Shown piece after piece: positions 17,384-25,788 of a stretch of DNA of 64,000 nt. Each line of letters opens with the position of its first letter. Position 1 is the first letter of the stretch. The position numbers and the translations under genes were made by a program. The DNA lies in NCBI RefSeq assembly GCF_002959895.1, contig NZ_PPDD01000009.1, positions 1-64,000 on the forward strand. Reading direction: 5' to 3'. The DNA comes from Veillonella infantium. Lineage in GTDB: Bacteria; Bacillota; Negativicutes; Veillonellales; Veillonellaceae. The notes under the pieces were generated by a model. It was not told the DNA's origin and made no database searches. It worked only from the letters and a program-made list of their open reading frames with translations.

Positions 17384-18423
17384 TGGAACTTGATTATAAA
17401 CGCATTGTGGTGACCTTTCTTATGCATTTAGGAGATGTTATATTAACGACTCCATTCTTAGAGGTGCTACGTAAAGCGGCTCCACATAGTCATATTACAT
17501 ATGTAATAGATGAAAAACTGCAACAAGTGATGCAATATAATCCAAATATTGATGAACTTATCGTTGTAGATAAAAAGGGGCGTCATAATAGTATTTCTGG
17601 GCTCAATGAGATAGCTCGAGAGATTAATGCAAAGGGTAAACCTGATATCGTTATCAATTTACATCCTAATGAACGTACTTCCTATTTAGCCTGGAAGATT
17701 CATGCGCCCATTACGACTGGTATGAGTCATTTTTTATTTAGACCGTTTATGACAAAGTATACCCGTCTAGACCGTAAAACTCGCCACGCTGCAGATATGT
17801 ACATCAATGTACTAGAACAATTAGGTGTAACGGATATTTCTAACTCTGGTTTACATATTGAAACTTGTGAGGCATGGCGCCGTGAGGCTCAGGAGTTCTA
17901 TGCTAGTCATGGTTTAACAGATAGTGATACGCTCATCGGTTTTAATATTGGTAGTGCTGTTCCTGAGAAACGCTGGCCTGCTGAACGATTTGCCCATGTA
18001 GCTGATTATTTGGGTCATTTAGGGTATAAAACAGTATTCTTTGGCGGCCCTATGGATCTCGAAATGGTGCAACCTGTAGTAGAACAAATGGAAACGAAAC
18101 CGATTGTGGCTACCGGAAAATTCCAGTTAGGACCGTTGGCAGCGGCAATGAGCCGCTGTAATCTATTGATTACAAATGACTCTGGTCCTATGCATGTGGC
18201 CATCAGCCAAAAGGTGCCAATTGTGGCGCTTTACGGTCCATCAAACCCATTCTTTTATGGTCCGTACCAAGCTCATGCTATCGTTCTAGAAACGATGGAC
18301 TCCTATGAGGTTGGTAAAAGCATGAAGAAGATTATTAAAGAAGGAAATTATAAAGGTTTGTCCGTAATTTCTGAAGAACAGGTTATTAAAGCAGCGGAAA
18401 CGTTGCTTTCAGAATCGAAATAA
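17383..18423 (+). CDS. LPS heptosyltransferase (GT9, WaaF/WaaQ type)
   Basis: 346 residues, a second GT9 enzyme. RIVVTFLMHLGDVILTTPFLEVL at the N-terminus, IGFNIGSAVPEKRWPAERFAHVA near 186 and LLITNDSGPMHVAISQKVPIVALYGPS near 262 carry the family signature. It probably adds the second or a later heptose to the LPS core; WaaF and WaaQ cannot be separated by eye. One-base overlap with the upstream gene and 4-base spacing to the exonuclease gene. Confidence 0.82.
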   Translation: MELDYKRIVVTFLMHLGDVILTTPFLEVLRKAAPHSHITYVIDEKLQQVMQYNPNIDELIVVDKKGRHNSISGLNEIAREINAKGKPDIVINLHPNERTSYLAWKIHAPITTGMSHFLFRPFMTKYTRLDRKTRHAADMYINVLEQLGVTDISNSGLHIETCEAWRREAQEFYASHGLTDSDTLIGFNIGSAVPEKRWPAERFAHVADYLGHLGYKTVFFGGPMDLEMVQPVVEQMETKPIVATGKFQLGPLAAAMSRCNLLITNDSGPMHVAISQKVPIVALYGPSNPFFYGPYQAHAIVLETMDSYEVGKSMKKIIKEGNYKGLSVISEEQVIKAAETLLSESK

Positions 18424-18427
18424 ACAT

Positions 18428-19411
18428 ATGAACTATATTGTATTTGATTTAGAGTGGAATCAACCCTATAGCAATGACATTAGCTTTATGAAGCGCACAA
18501 AAATGCCACTAACTGGGGAAATCATTCAAATCGGAGCGGTAAAACTGAATGAAAAGATGGACATTGTAGATCATTTTACAATGTTCATCAAACCACAATA
18601 CCTGCCACGGATGCATAAACATGTCCGTGAATTGACAGGTATTACATCACGAGAACTCGATCATGGTGTGCCCTTTAAGACGGCTATGCAGCACTTTCAA
18701 AACTGGTGTGGTGATGAGTATATGTTGTTATCTTGGGGGTCTGATGACATTCTCATATTGCGTGAAAATCTAATGCTTCATAGGATGAAAGCTTTATCCT
18801 ATGATCAATGGGTTGATGCGCAGATGATTTATGCTTATCAGCGATATGGTACGAGTCAACAGTATTCTGTGGCTCATGCCATGGAGGACCTGAATATATC
18901 TACGGAGCATTTATCTGCTCATAATGCATTACATGATGCTGTATTTACGGCTCATATATGTCAAAAGCTAGATATACAACAAGGTATTTTACATTATGAT
19001 CTAATTCGAAAGGAAAGTAGTAATCCTTTCTTATATCCACCAATTTTAACGTTCTTTATGTATGAGAACTTTCCTGAAAAGAAGCGCATTGTTCATGATA
19101 GAAGGGTTCGATTATCATTCTGCCCGTATTGTCAGACCCGCTTGGAAATGACGCGGCCAGAACGATTGCAAGGTGATAAGCATCTCGCTATAGGCGTTTG
19201 TCCTAAACATGGCGATTTTGCAGTGCAACTTAAAGTTGGAAAATATACGATTAAGTCCGGTAGTACTAAATTCTACGTTACAAAGGTATTAACGCATTGT
19301 ACGGACGAAATTCGTTCTCTATATACTCAGAAGTCTGAAATTAATCGAGAGAAAGAGCGAAAATATTTGGAATTTCGCCGGGCGGAACTAGAAAAGGACC
19401 GCCAAAAATAA
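18428..19411 (+). CDS. DEDDh 3'-5' exonuclease (KapD/ERI-1 type) with zinc ribbon
   Basis: 327 residues. The N-terminal exonuclease fold shows FDLEWNQP (first acidic pair), GEIIQIGAVKLN, HVRELTGITSRELD and SAHNALHDAVFTAHI (H...D of DEDDh). This resembles KapD-like predicted exonucleases (inhibitor of KinA pathway family). The C-terminal third has SFCPYCQTRLEM ... IGVCPKHGDF, a four-ligand (C-C-C-H or C-C-C-C-like) zinc ribbon, which is an extra element. The substrate, RNA or DNA, is not known. It follows the heptosyltransferase by 4 bases, so it sits at the end of the LPS operon. Confidence 0.8.
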   Translation: MNYIVFDLEWNQPYSNDISFMKRTKMPLTGEIIQIGAVKLNEKMDIVDHFTMFIKPQYLPRMHKHVRELTGITSRELDHGVPFKTAMQHFQNWCGDEYMLLSWGSDDILILRENLMLHRMKALSYDQWVDAQMIYAYQRYGTSQQYSVAHAMEDLNISTEHLSAHNALHDAVFTAHICQKLDIQQGILHYDLIRKESSNPFLYPPILTFFMYENFPEKKRIVHDRRVRLSFCPYCQTRLEMTRPERLQGDKHLAIGVCPKHGDFAVQLKVGKYTIKSGSTKFYVTKVLTHCTDEIRSLYTQKSEINREKERKYLEFRRAELEKDRQK

Positions 19412-19481
19412 TTTTATTAATTCCTGTTCACATCTATAGTTTCTTAATTATTAGCTTGTGAGCATTTAGAAAGGATAGATT

Positions 19482-20873
19482 ATGGAACGCAAATATGCAT
19501 GGCATAATTACGACGATGCCACTATGGAAAAGGTATATGCCTTAAGTGATACATATCGTCAATTTTTAGATAATGGTAAAACAGAACGTGAATGTGTTGT
19601 ACAGGCCGTTGAATTTGCAGAAGCAAAAGGATATGTAAATTTAAAAGATATTATTAAATCCAATACACCAATCAAAGCTGGGGACAAGCTTTATTACACA
19701 CATATGGATAAATCCATTGCTTTATTTAATATTGGTACTGATGATATTGAATTGGGTATGAATATCTTAGGTGCTCATATTGACTCTCCACGTATCGATG
19801 TAAAACAAAACCCACAATATGAAGATAGCAATCTTGTGTTTTGGGATACTCATTACTATGGAGGCATTAAAAAATACCATTGGGTTGCTATGCCTCTTGC
19901 TATTCATGGCGTTGTAGTAAAAACAGATGGTACTCGTATCAACATCAATATTGGGGATAACGAAAATGATCCTGTATTCTGCATTACAGATTTGTTACCG
20001 CATTTGGGACAAGAGCAAATGCAAAAGAATGCAGCTAAGGTAATTGAAGGGGAAGCTCTTGATTTACTCATAGGCAGTCGTCCTGTAAAAGATGAAGAAA
20101 AAGAAGGGGTTACTAAATTTATTAACAACCTTCTTGAAAAAGAATATGGCTTTGTAGAACGTGATTTATTATCTGCAGAGCTCGAAATTGTACCAGCAGG
20201 TAAGGCTCGTGATATGGGCTTTGACCGCTCCATGGTTATGGCCTATGGTCAAGACGATCGCGTATGCGCGTACACATCCTTAGTAGCTATGCTTGAAGTA
20301 GACAATGTTAAACGTAGTACTTGTTGCTTGCTTGTAGATAAAGAAGAAATCGGTTCTGTAGGCGCCACTGGTATGCAATCTCGTTTCTTTGAAAATGCAG
20401 TAGCAGAAGTTCTCACACTTATGGGTAAACCTAATTCTGTAAGTGTACGACGCACATTGGAAAATTCTCGTATGTTATCTTCCGATGTTAGCGCTGGCTA
20501 TGATCCTTTATATGCATCTGCATTCGAAAAGAAAAATGCATCTTACTTAGGTATGGGGGTTGTATTTAATAAATTTACAGGCTCTCGTGGTAAAGCTGGT
20601 TCTAATGATGCGAATGCTGAATATATGGGCTTTATTCGTCGTGTCATGGAATCTAACAATGTAACATATCAAACTGCAGAGCTTGGCAAGGTTGATCTCG
20701 GCGGTGGTGGTACCATTGCTTATATCATGGCCTTATACGGTATGAATGTTATCGACTGTGGTGTGGCTGTGCTTAGTATGCATGCTCCATGGGAGGTTAC
20801 ATCTAAGGCGGATATTTACGAAGCAAAACAATGCTATGTGGCATTTTTAAATGCAGCTGATGAGTCAATCTAA
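19482..20873 (+). CDS. M18-family aminopeptidase (second copy)
   Basis: 463 residues. GAHIDSPRIDVKQNP near residue 95, YGQDDRVCAYTSLVAMLEV near 265, CCLLVDKEEIGSVGATGMQS near 288, LSSDVSAGYDP near 330 and a Gly-rich VDLGGGGTIAYIM near 408 give the full set of M18 metal and catalytic motifs. It is closer to the clostridial-type M18 enzymes than to the aspartyl aminopeptidase copy at 5961-7307. Cytosolic peptide trimming is the likely role. AAAGGAT precedes the ATG. Confidence 0.9.
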   Translation: MERKYAWHNYDDATMEKVYALSDTYRQFLDNGKTERECVVQAVEFAEAKGYVNLKDIIKSNTPIKAGDKLYYTHMDKSIALFNIGTDDIELGMNILGAHIDSPRIDVKQNPQYEDSNLVFWDTHYYGGIKKYHWVAMPLAIHGVVVKTDGTRININIGDNENDPVFCITDLLPHLGQEQMQKNAAKVIEGEALDLLIGSRPVKDEEKEGVTKFINNLLEKEYGFVERDLLSAELEIVPAGKARDMGFDRSMVMAYGQDDRVCAYTSLVAMLEVDNVKRSTCCLLVDKEEIGSVGATGMQSRFFENAVAEVLTLMGKPNSVSVRRTLENSRMLSSDVSAGYDPLYASAFEKKNASYLGMGVVFNKFTGSRGKAGSNDANAEYMGFIRRVMESNNVTYQTAELGKVDLGGGGTIAYIMALYGMNVIDCGVAVLSMHAPWEVTSKADIYEAKQCYVAFLNAADESI

Positions 20874-20923
20874 AATTATGGGGCTTTCACCAATGGTGAA
20901 AGTCCATTCTATGTGAGGTATAT

Positions 20924-21301
20924 ATGAATCAAACAGATTTAGGCGTAGCCATAGAGGCAGCGAAGGGAGAGGCAACAGAGGTTAAGACTGTAAAGGTCGA
21001 TATCTTTGATATTCCTGAAACAAAGGCTGAAGAATATATTGCTAATCGTGAAGAAGTAGCAGAAGCTGCAGCACAGGTCATGAAACCATACTGTGTAACG
21101 GTAAAGCGTGAAACTTTAGATCCTGATGAAGGGGAAGCTGTAGTTGGTTATTATGTAACGGGTGAAATTTTAATGTGTGTCATTCTCGATCCATTTGAAG
21201 TACCTGTTATGAAGGTAGCACTTGATAAGGGGACCCTTAAAGACTACATTTTAGCAGCAAATGATTTGACAGAAGATATGCTAGCGTCTTTAGAAAAATA
21301 G
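20924..21301 (+). CDS. Conserved hypothetical protein, 125 residues
   Basis: I do not recognise a family. The product is acidic, soluble and without membrane segments; it looks like an alpha/beta domain (VKTVKVDIFDIPETKAEEYIA, then VTVKRETLDPDEGEAVVGYYVTGEILMCVIL, then a helical tail). GTGAGG precedes the ATG. It lies 50 bases after the aminopeptidase; the hairpin at 20881-20905 separates them without a U run, so read-through is likely. Confidence 0.75.
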   Translation: MNQTDLGVAIEAAKGEATEVKTVKVDIFDIPETKAEEYIANREEVAEAAAQVMKPYCVTVKRETLDPDEGEAVVGYYVTGEILMCVILDPFEVPVMKVALDKGTLKDYILAANDLTEDMLASLEK

Positions 21302-21434
21302 TTGGATTTCTTGTCTTTATTGTATTTTACAAATAATAAAAATGTAAAATACTTTACTCTGCTACATTGATGTAGTGGATAAATTTGTTTATAATAGATG
21401 TATTATAGTCATTGCATATAGGAAGGAAATCCCC

Positions 21435-22412
21435 ATGAACTTGAAAAAAGGTATTGCCCTAGCGCTCACGGCGGCAGCTTTATTAGCTTTTACTGGCTGT
21501 GGCTCAAATGGAACTACATCGAATGGTGAATACAAAGTTGGCGTAGTACAACTTGTTGAACATCCTGCACTAGATGCGGCAAATAAAGGTTTTGTTGATG
21601 CTCTTAAAGAAAAGGGGCTAGCTGATAAAATCACTTTTGACCAACAAAATGCACAAGCTGATCAATCTAATTTGAATAGTATTGCTCAGCGATTCGTATC
21701 TGATCGTAAAAACTTGATTTTAGCCATTGCTACTCCAGCAGCGCAATCTATGGCGAATGCAACTCATGATATTCCTATTTTGGGCACTGCAATCACTGAT
21801 TATGAAGCTGCTAAACTTGTTAAATCTAATGAACATCCAGGCGGTAATGTTTCTGGTACATCCGACATGAACCCAGTAGAACAACAAGTAGATTTGATTT
21901 TACAAGTATTGCCTAATGCAAAAACAATCGGTACGATTTATAGTTCTAGCGAAGTAAACTCTCAAATTCAAGTAGAGAAGATGAAAGCTTACGCAGCAAC
22001 AAAAGGCATTAAGGTTGAAGAGGTTACGGTTTCCAACGTAAACGATATTCAACAAGCAGCACAAAATCTTGTTTCTCAACATGTAGATGCCATATATGTA
22101 CCAACAGATAATGTAGTAGCTTCTGCTATGAGTAATCTTGTAGCAATTACCGACCCAGCAAAAATTCCTGTATTTGGCGGTGAAGATAACCATGTAAAAG
22201 GTGGTGCCGTAATGTCCTTATCCGTAGATTACTACAAACTTGGATACCAAACAGGTTTAATGGCAGCTAAAATTTTAACTGGTGAAGCTAAAATTGAAGA
22301 TATGCCTATTGAAATGCAAAAAGAATTTAAATTAGTTGTTAATAAAGATAAATTACAAAAATTGGGCATCACATTACCAGAAGAATTGATGAACAAAGCA
22401 ACTATGATTTAA
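21435..22412 (+). CDS. ABC importer substrate-binding lipoprotein (TrpX-like), copy 1
   Basis: 325 residues from ATG 21435, which follows GGAAGGAAAT; the longer frame from 21375 has no site. N-terminal signal with lipobox AFTGC, so a lipid-anchored periplasmic protein. The mature part VGVVQLVEHPALDAANKGFVD..QQNAQADQSNLNSIAQRFV..LILAIATPAAQ is the ABC_sub_bind family (TrpX/YtfQ-like) seen with TrpY permease and TrpZ ATPase. Known members bind tryptophan or other aromatic ligands, but the ligand here is not certain. A close paralogue follows after 23 bases. Confidence 0.88.
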   Translation: MNLKKGIALALTAAALLAFTGCGSNGTTSNGEYKVGVVQLVEHPALDAANKGFVDALKEKGLADKITFDQQNAQADQSNLNSIAQRFVSDRKNLILAIATPAAQSMANATHDIPILGTAITDYEAAKLVKSNEHPGGNVSGTSDMNPVEQQVDLILQVLPNAKTIGTIYSSSEVNSQIQVEKMKAYAATKGIKVEEVTVSNVNDIQQAAQNLVSQHVDAIYVPTDNVVASAMSNLVAITDPAKIPVFGGEDNHVKGGAVMSLSVDYYKLGYQTGLMAAKILTGEAKIEDMPIEMQKEFKLVVNKDKLQKLGITLPEELMNKATMI

Positions 22413-22435
22413 TAAAAACTGGTAAGGAGTTACAT

Positions 22436-23413
22436 ATGAATTGGAAAAAAAGTATTGCAGTGGCACTGAGTGCCGTCACTATTATGGCAATGGTTGCTGG
22501 TTGTGGTTCCAATACAGCAACTAATGACCAAAAGAAAATTGGCGTTATTCAATTAGTAGAACATCCATCCCTTGATGCTGCGAATAAAGGTTTTGTTGAT
22601 GGCCTTGCATCTAAAGGCTATAAAGATGGGGAAAACATCAAATTAGACCAACAAAATGCTCAAGCTGACCAATCTAATTTGAATAGTATTGCTCAACGCT
22701 TTGTATCTGATAAAAAGGATTTAGTATTAGCCATTGCAACTCCTGCAGCACAAACCATGGCAAATGCTTCTCATGATATTCCTATCATGGGTACTGCTAT
22801 TACAGACTACGTTACAGCGAAACTCGTTCAATCTAACGAACATCCAGGTGGTAATGTATCTGGTACGTCTGATATGACACCTGTAGAAAAAGAGGTTGAT
22901 CTTATTATTGCGTTAGTACCAAATGTAAAACGCATTGGTGCTATTTACACATCTTCTGAAATCAACTCCCAACTTCAAGTTGAAAAAATGAAAGCTTATG
23001 CTGCCACAAAAGGTATCACTGTTGTAGAAGCAACTGTTTCCAACGTAAATGATATCCAACAAGCGGCTACAAATCTTGTGAACCAAGATGTACAAGCTAT
23101 TTATACACCAACTGATAATGTGTTGGCATCTGCTATGGCTAACTTAGCTCAAATTACTGATGCTGCTAAAATCCCAGTATTTGCTGCCGATGAAGGTATG
23201 ACAATGACTGGTGGTGTAGCAACATATTCTGTTGACTACTATAAATTAGGCTATCAAACTGGTTTAATGGCGGCAAAAGTGCTTTCTGGTGAAGCTAAAA
23301 TTTCTGATTTAGCCATTGAAACACAAAAAGATATTAAGTTAACTGTGAATGAAGAACGTGCTAAAAAATTAGGTATTACAATTCCTGAAGCACTTCGTAA
23401 AGATATGAAATAA
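22436..23413 (+). CDS. ABC importer substrate-binding lipoprotein (TrpX-like), copy 2
   Basis: 325 residues. Signal peptide ending in the lipobox MVAGC, then a mature domain very similar to copy 1 across its length (shared EHPSLDAANKGFVDG, QQNAQADQSNLNSIAQRFVSD, ATPAAQTMANASHDIPI, SNVNDIQQAA). Tandem duplication upstream of a single permease and ATPase suggests two binding proteins feeding one transporter, possibly with different ligands. AAGGAG precedes the ATG. Confidence 0.88.
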   Translation: MNWKKSIAVALSAVTIMAMVAGCGSNTATNDQKKIGVIQLVEHPSLDAANKGFVDGLASKGYKDGENIKLDQQNAQADQSNLNSIAQRFVSDKKDLVLAIATPAAQTMANASHDIPIMGTAITDYVTAKLVQSNEHPGGNVSGTSDMTPVEKEVDLIIALVPNVKRIGAIYTSSEINSQLQVEKMKAYAATKGITVVEATVSNVNDIQQAATNLVNQDVQAIYTPTDNVLASAMANLAQITDAAKIPVFAADEGMTMTGGVATYSVDYYKLGYQTGLMAAKVLSGEAKISDLAIETQKDIKLTVNEERAKKLGITIPEALRKDMK

Positions 23414-23424
23414 TAGAGGAGATT

Positions 23425-24300
23425 TTGATGTTAGATTTAGTGGTAGGCACCATAACAACTGGCCTTTTATGGTCTTTGTTAGCGGTTGGTGTATTTATCA
23501 CCTTCCGTGTATTAGATGTGGCTGACTTAACTGTAGAAGGTACGTTTCCAATGGGGGCGGCCATTTCTGCAATTTTAATTACTAGTGGTATGAACCCGAT
23601 CTTATCTATCTTGATTGCCGGCATTGGCGGTATGGCCGCAGGTGCCGTAACAGGTTGGATTCATACAAAATTAAAGATTCCTGCGTTACTCGCTGGTATC
23701 TTAACAATGATTGCTTTATACTCCATTAATCTTCATATTATGGGGAAAGCTAATGTATCCTTGCTTCGTATGGATACAATTTATACAATTATCGGTAGCG
23801 TACTTCACACACCAAATATGTGGTCTGCAGCTATCGTAGGTGTGATTGTAGCTGTTGTCGTATGCTTATTTTTATTCTGGTTCTTCGGTACTGAAATTGG
23901 TACAGCATTACGTGCAACAGGTGTTAACCCACAAATGATTCGTGCTCAAGGCGTAAACACTGACAATATGATCGTTCTTGGTCTTTTGATTTCCAATGGT
24001 TTTGTTGGTATGTCTGGAGCTTTAATAGGTCAATTCCAAGGCTTTGCTGATGTAGGTATGGGTATTGGTACTATTGTAATCGGTTTGGCTTCCGTAATTA
24101 TCGGTGAGGTAGTTTTTGGTACAAAATCCTTCGTACGTAGCCTCATCGCTGTAGTACTTGGTTCTATCGTATATCGTATTGTTATTGCTGCTGTACTCTA
24201 CATGGGTATGCCACCAAACGACTTGAAATTATTCACTGCAATTCTAGTTGCCATCGCGCTTTCCTTGCCTACATTGAAAGCAAAATGGTTGGCTCGTTAA
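23425..24300 (+). CDS. ABC importer permease (TrpY-like)
   Basis: 291 residues with about eight hydrophobic segments. FRVLDVADLTVEGTFPMGAAI near residue 30 and GTEIGTALRATGVNPQMIRAQGVNTDNMIVLGL near 150 match the BPD_transp_2 permeases that accompany ABC_sub_bind lipoproteins; the second stretch is the ATPase-contacting loop. AGAGGAG precedes the ATG, 11 bases after the binding-protein gene. Confidence 0.9.
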   Translation: MMLDLVVGTITTGLLWSLLAVGVFITFRVLDVADLTVEGTFPMGAAISAILITSGMNPILSILIAGIGGMAAGAVTGWIHTKLKIPALLAGILTMIALYSINLHIMGKANVSLLRMDTIYTIIGSVLHTPNMWSAAIVGVIVAVVVCLFLFWFFGTEIGTALRATGVNPQMIRAQGVNTDNMIVLGLLISNGFVGMSGALIGQFQGFADVGMGIGTIVIGLASVIIGEVVFGTKSFVRSLIAVVLGSIVYRIVIAAVLYMGMPPNDLKLFTAILVAIALSLPTLKAKWLAR

Positions 24301-24310
24301 GGAGGACACT

Positions 24311-25108
24311 ATGTTAGAAGTAAAAAATATGGTAAAAACCTTCTTTAAGGGCACAATCAATGAAAAAACTGCTCTTCAAGGTATTGATCTTCGTTTAGAA
24401 GAAGGCGATTTTTGTACTGTAATCGGTGGTAATGGTGCTGGTAAAAGTACGTTGCTAAACTCCATCGCTGGTGTATTCCCTGTAGATGAAGGCTCCATTA
24501 CAATCAATGATATTGATGTCACTAAAATGCCGGAATACAAACGTGCTAAATACATTGGCCGTGTATTCCAAGACCCTATGGTTGGTACGGCAGGTAATAT
24601 GCAAATTGAGGAAAATTTGATCCTTGCTATGCGCCGTGGTAAAAACTTAGGTCTTAAATGGGCTTTCAAAGATAGCGAACAAGCTTACTTTAAAGAACGC
24701 CTTGCACTATTAGGTTTAGGCCTTGAAGACCGCTTATCTGCTCGAATGGGCTTGTTATCTGGTGGTCAACGCCAATCCATTACATTGTTGATGGCTACTA
24801 TGCTTCGTCCTGAACTTTTATTACTTGATGAACATACAGCGGCTCTTGACCCTAAGACAGCAGAAAATGTTTTGCAATTGACTGATAAACTAGTTGCTGA
24901 ACATAACTTAACGACTCTCATGATTACCCATAATATGCGTGATGCATTGCGTTTCGGTAATCGCCTCATCATGATGGATGCTGGTCGCATTATCTATGAT
25001 GTAAAAGGGGAAGAAAAGAAAAAATTAACAGTTGCCGATTTATTACAAAAATTCGAAGTAGCTGGAGAAAATGCATTGAGCGACCGCATGGTGCTTGGTG
25101 CAAAATAA
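24311..25108 (+). CDS. ABC importer ATP-binding protein (TrpZ-like)
   Basis: 265 residues. Walker A GGNGAGKST near residue 39, Q-loop RVFQDPMVG, signature LSGGQRQS near 151, Walker B LLLLDEHTAALDP and switch His in MITHNM complete the ATPase. It completes a four-gene importer operon with the two lipoproteins and the permease; AAGGAGG precedes the ATG and a terminator follows at 25112-25133. Confidence 0.93.
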   Translation: MLEVKNMVKTFFKGTINEKTALQGIDLRLEEGDFCTVIGGNGAGKSTLLNSIAGVFPVDEGSITINDIDVTKMPEYKRAKYIGRVFQDPMVGTAGNMQIEENLILAMRRGKNLGLKWAFKDSEQAYFKERLALLGLGLEDRLSARMGLLSGGQRQSITLLMATMLRPELLLLDEHTAALDPKTAENVLQLTDKLVAEHNLTTLMITHNMRDALRFGNRLIMMDAGRIIYDVKGEEKKKLTVADLLQKFEVAGENALSDRMVLGAK

Positions 25109-25111
25109 TAG

Positions 25112-25133
25112 AAGAGGGCATAAGCCCTCTTTT
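25112..25133 (+). terminator. Terminator of the TrpXYZ-like operon
   Basis: AAGAGGGC pairs with GCCCTCTT around ATAA, then T residues; starts 4 bases after the stop codon. Confidence 0.85.
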
Positions 25134-25206
25134 GTTTATTTACTGTATTTATTCTTTACAAGATAAGGTAGATACTGTATACTAAATAAGGTCGTAAGAC
25201 ATATCG

Positions 25207-25246
25207 TAAGCGAAGTATTCGAATCTCCAACGGTTACTTAAGCTTA
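25207..25246 (+). promoter_or_regulatory. Possible S15 autoregulatory leader hairpin
   Basis: In the rpsO 5' leader, TAAGC (25207-25211) pairs with GCTTA (25242-25246) and AAGTA (25213-25217) with TACTT (25235-25239), enclosing a 17-base loop. Ribosomal protein S15 represses its own mRNA through leader structures in several bacteria, but their sequences are not conserved, so this is only a candidate. Confidence 0.35.
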
Positions 25247-25279
25247 TCGGGATTATTTATTTTTTAGGAGGTAACATTA

Positions 25280-25546
25280 ATGTTAACTACAGAAGCTAAA
25301 TTAGCAGTAATTAAAGAATACGCTACTCATGAAGGTGACACTGGTTCTCCAGAAGTACAAGTTGCGATTTTAACAAGCCGCATCCAATACTTAACAGATC
25401 ACTTGAAAGAACACAAAAAAGACCATCATTCCCGTCGTGGTTTGTTGAAATTGGTTGGTCAACGCCGTAACATGCTTGACTACCTTCGTCGTAAAGATAT
25501 CGAACGTTACCGTTCCCTTATCGAACGTCTTGGTCTTCGTAAATAA
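25280..25546 (+). CDS. rpsO: 30S ribosomal protein S15
   Basis: 88 residues. The full S15 sequence is recognisable: [43 protein letters not shown] and [21 protein letters not shown]. It binds 16S rRNA in the central domain. AGGAGG precedes the ATG. A terminator lies directly after it, and pnp follows as in many bacteria. Confidence 0.98.
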   Translation: MLTTEAKLAVIKEYATHEGDTGSPEVQVAILTSRIQYLTDHLKEHKKDHHSRRGLLKLVGQRRNMLDYLRRKDIERYRSLIERLGLRK

Positions 25547-25553
25547 TAAAACT

Positions 25554-25578
25554 AGCCGTCCTATAGGACGGCTTTTTT
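25554..25578 (+). terminator. Terminator of rpsO
   Basis: AGCCGTCC (25554-25561) pairs with GGACGGCT (25566-25573) around TATA, followed by a T run. Confidence 0.9.
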
Positions 25579-25652
25579 ATTTTATTTCTCTATGTTATAA
25601 TAACTTTAGGCAAAGGGAAACGAATGCCGATATTCAATTGTGGCAACACAAA

Positions 25653-25682
25653 AAAAGGACAGAGCGGCTACTCTGTCCTTTT
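25653..25682. terminator. Second, symmetrical hairpin between rpsO and pnp
   Basis: AAAAGGACAGAG pairs with CTCTGTCCTTTT around a 6-base loop and is flanked by A and T runs, so it could terminate in either direction. It may also be a stem in the pnp leader, where RNase III and PNPase autoregulate in other bacteria; that role is inferred. Confidence 0.6.
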
Positions 25683-25788
25683 TTATTTGTGCTAGTTGCT
25701 TTTTATGATGTGAAAAAATAGCTTAATTTAAATAGATGATATATAATAAGAAGGTATACATATAAGAAGATTTTTAGGAGGAATAGGA

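Noticed and set aside
21302-21434. T-box or trp-type leader before the TrpX-like genes
   Set aside because: The 130-base gap has no T-box sequence (TGGNACCGCG-like) and no terminator-antiterminator pair that I could find.
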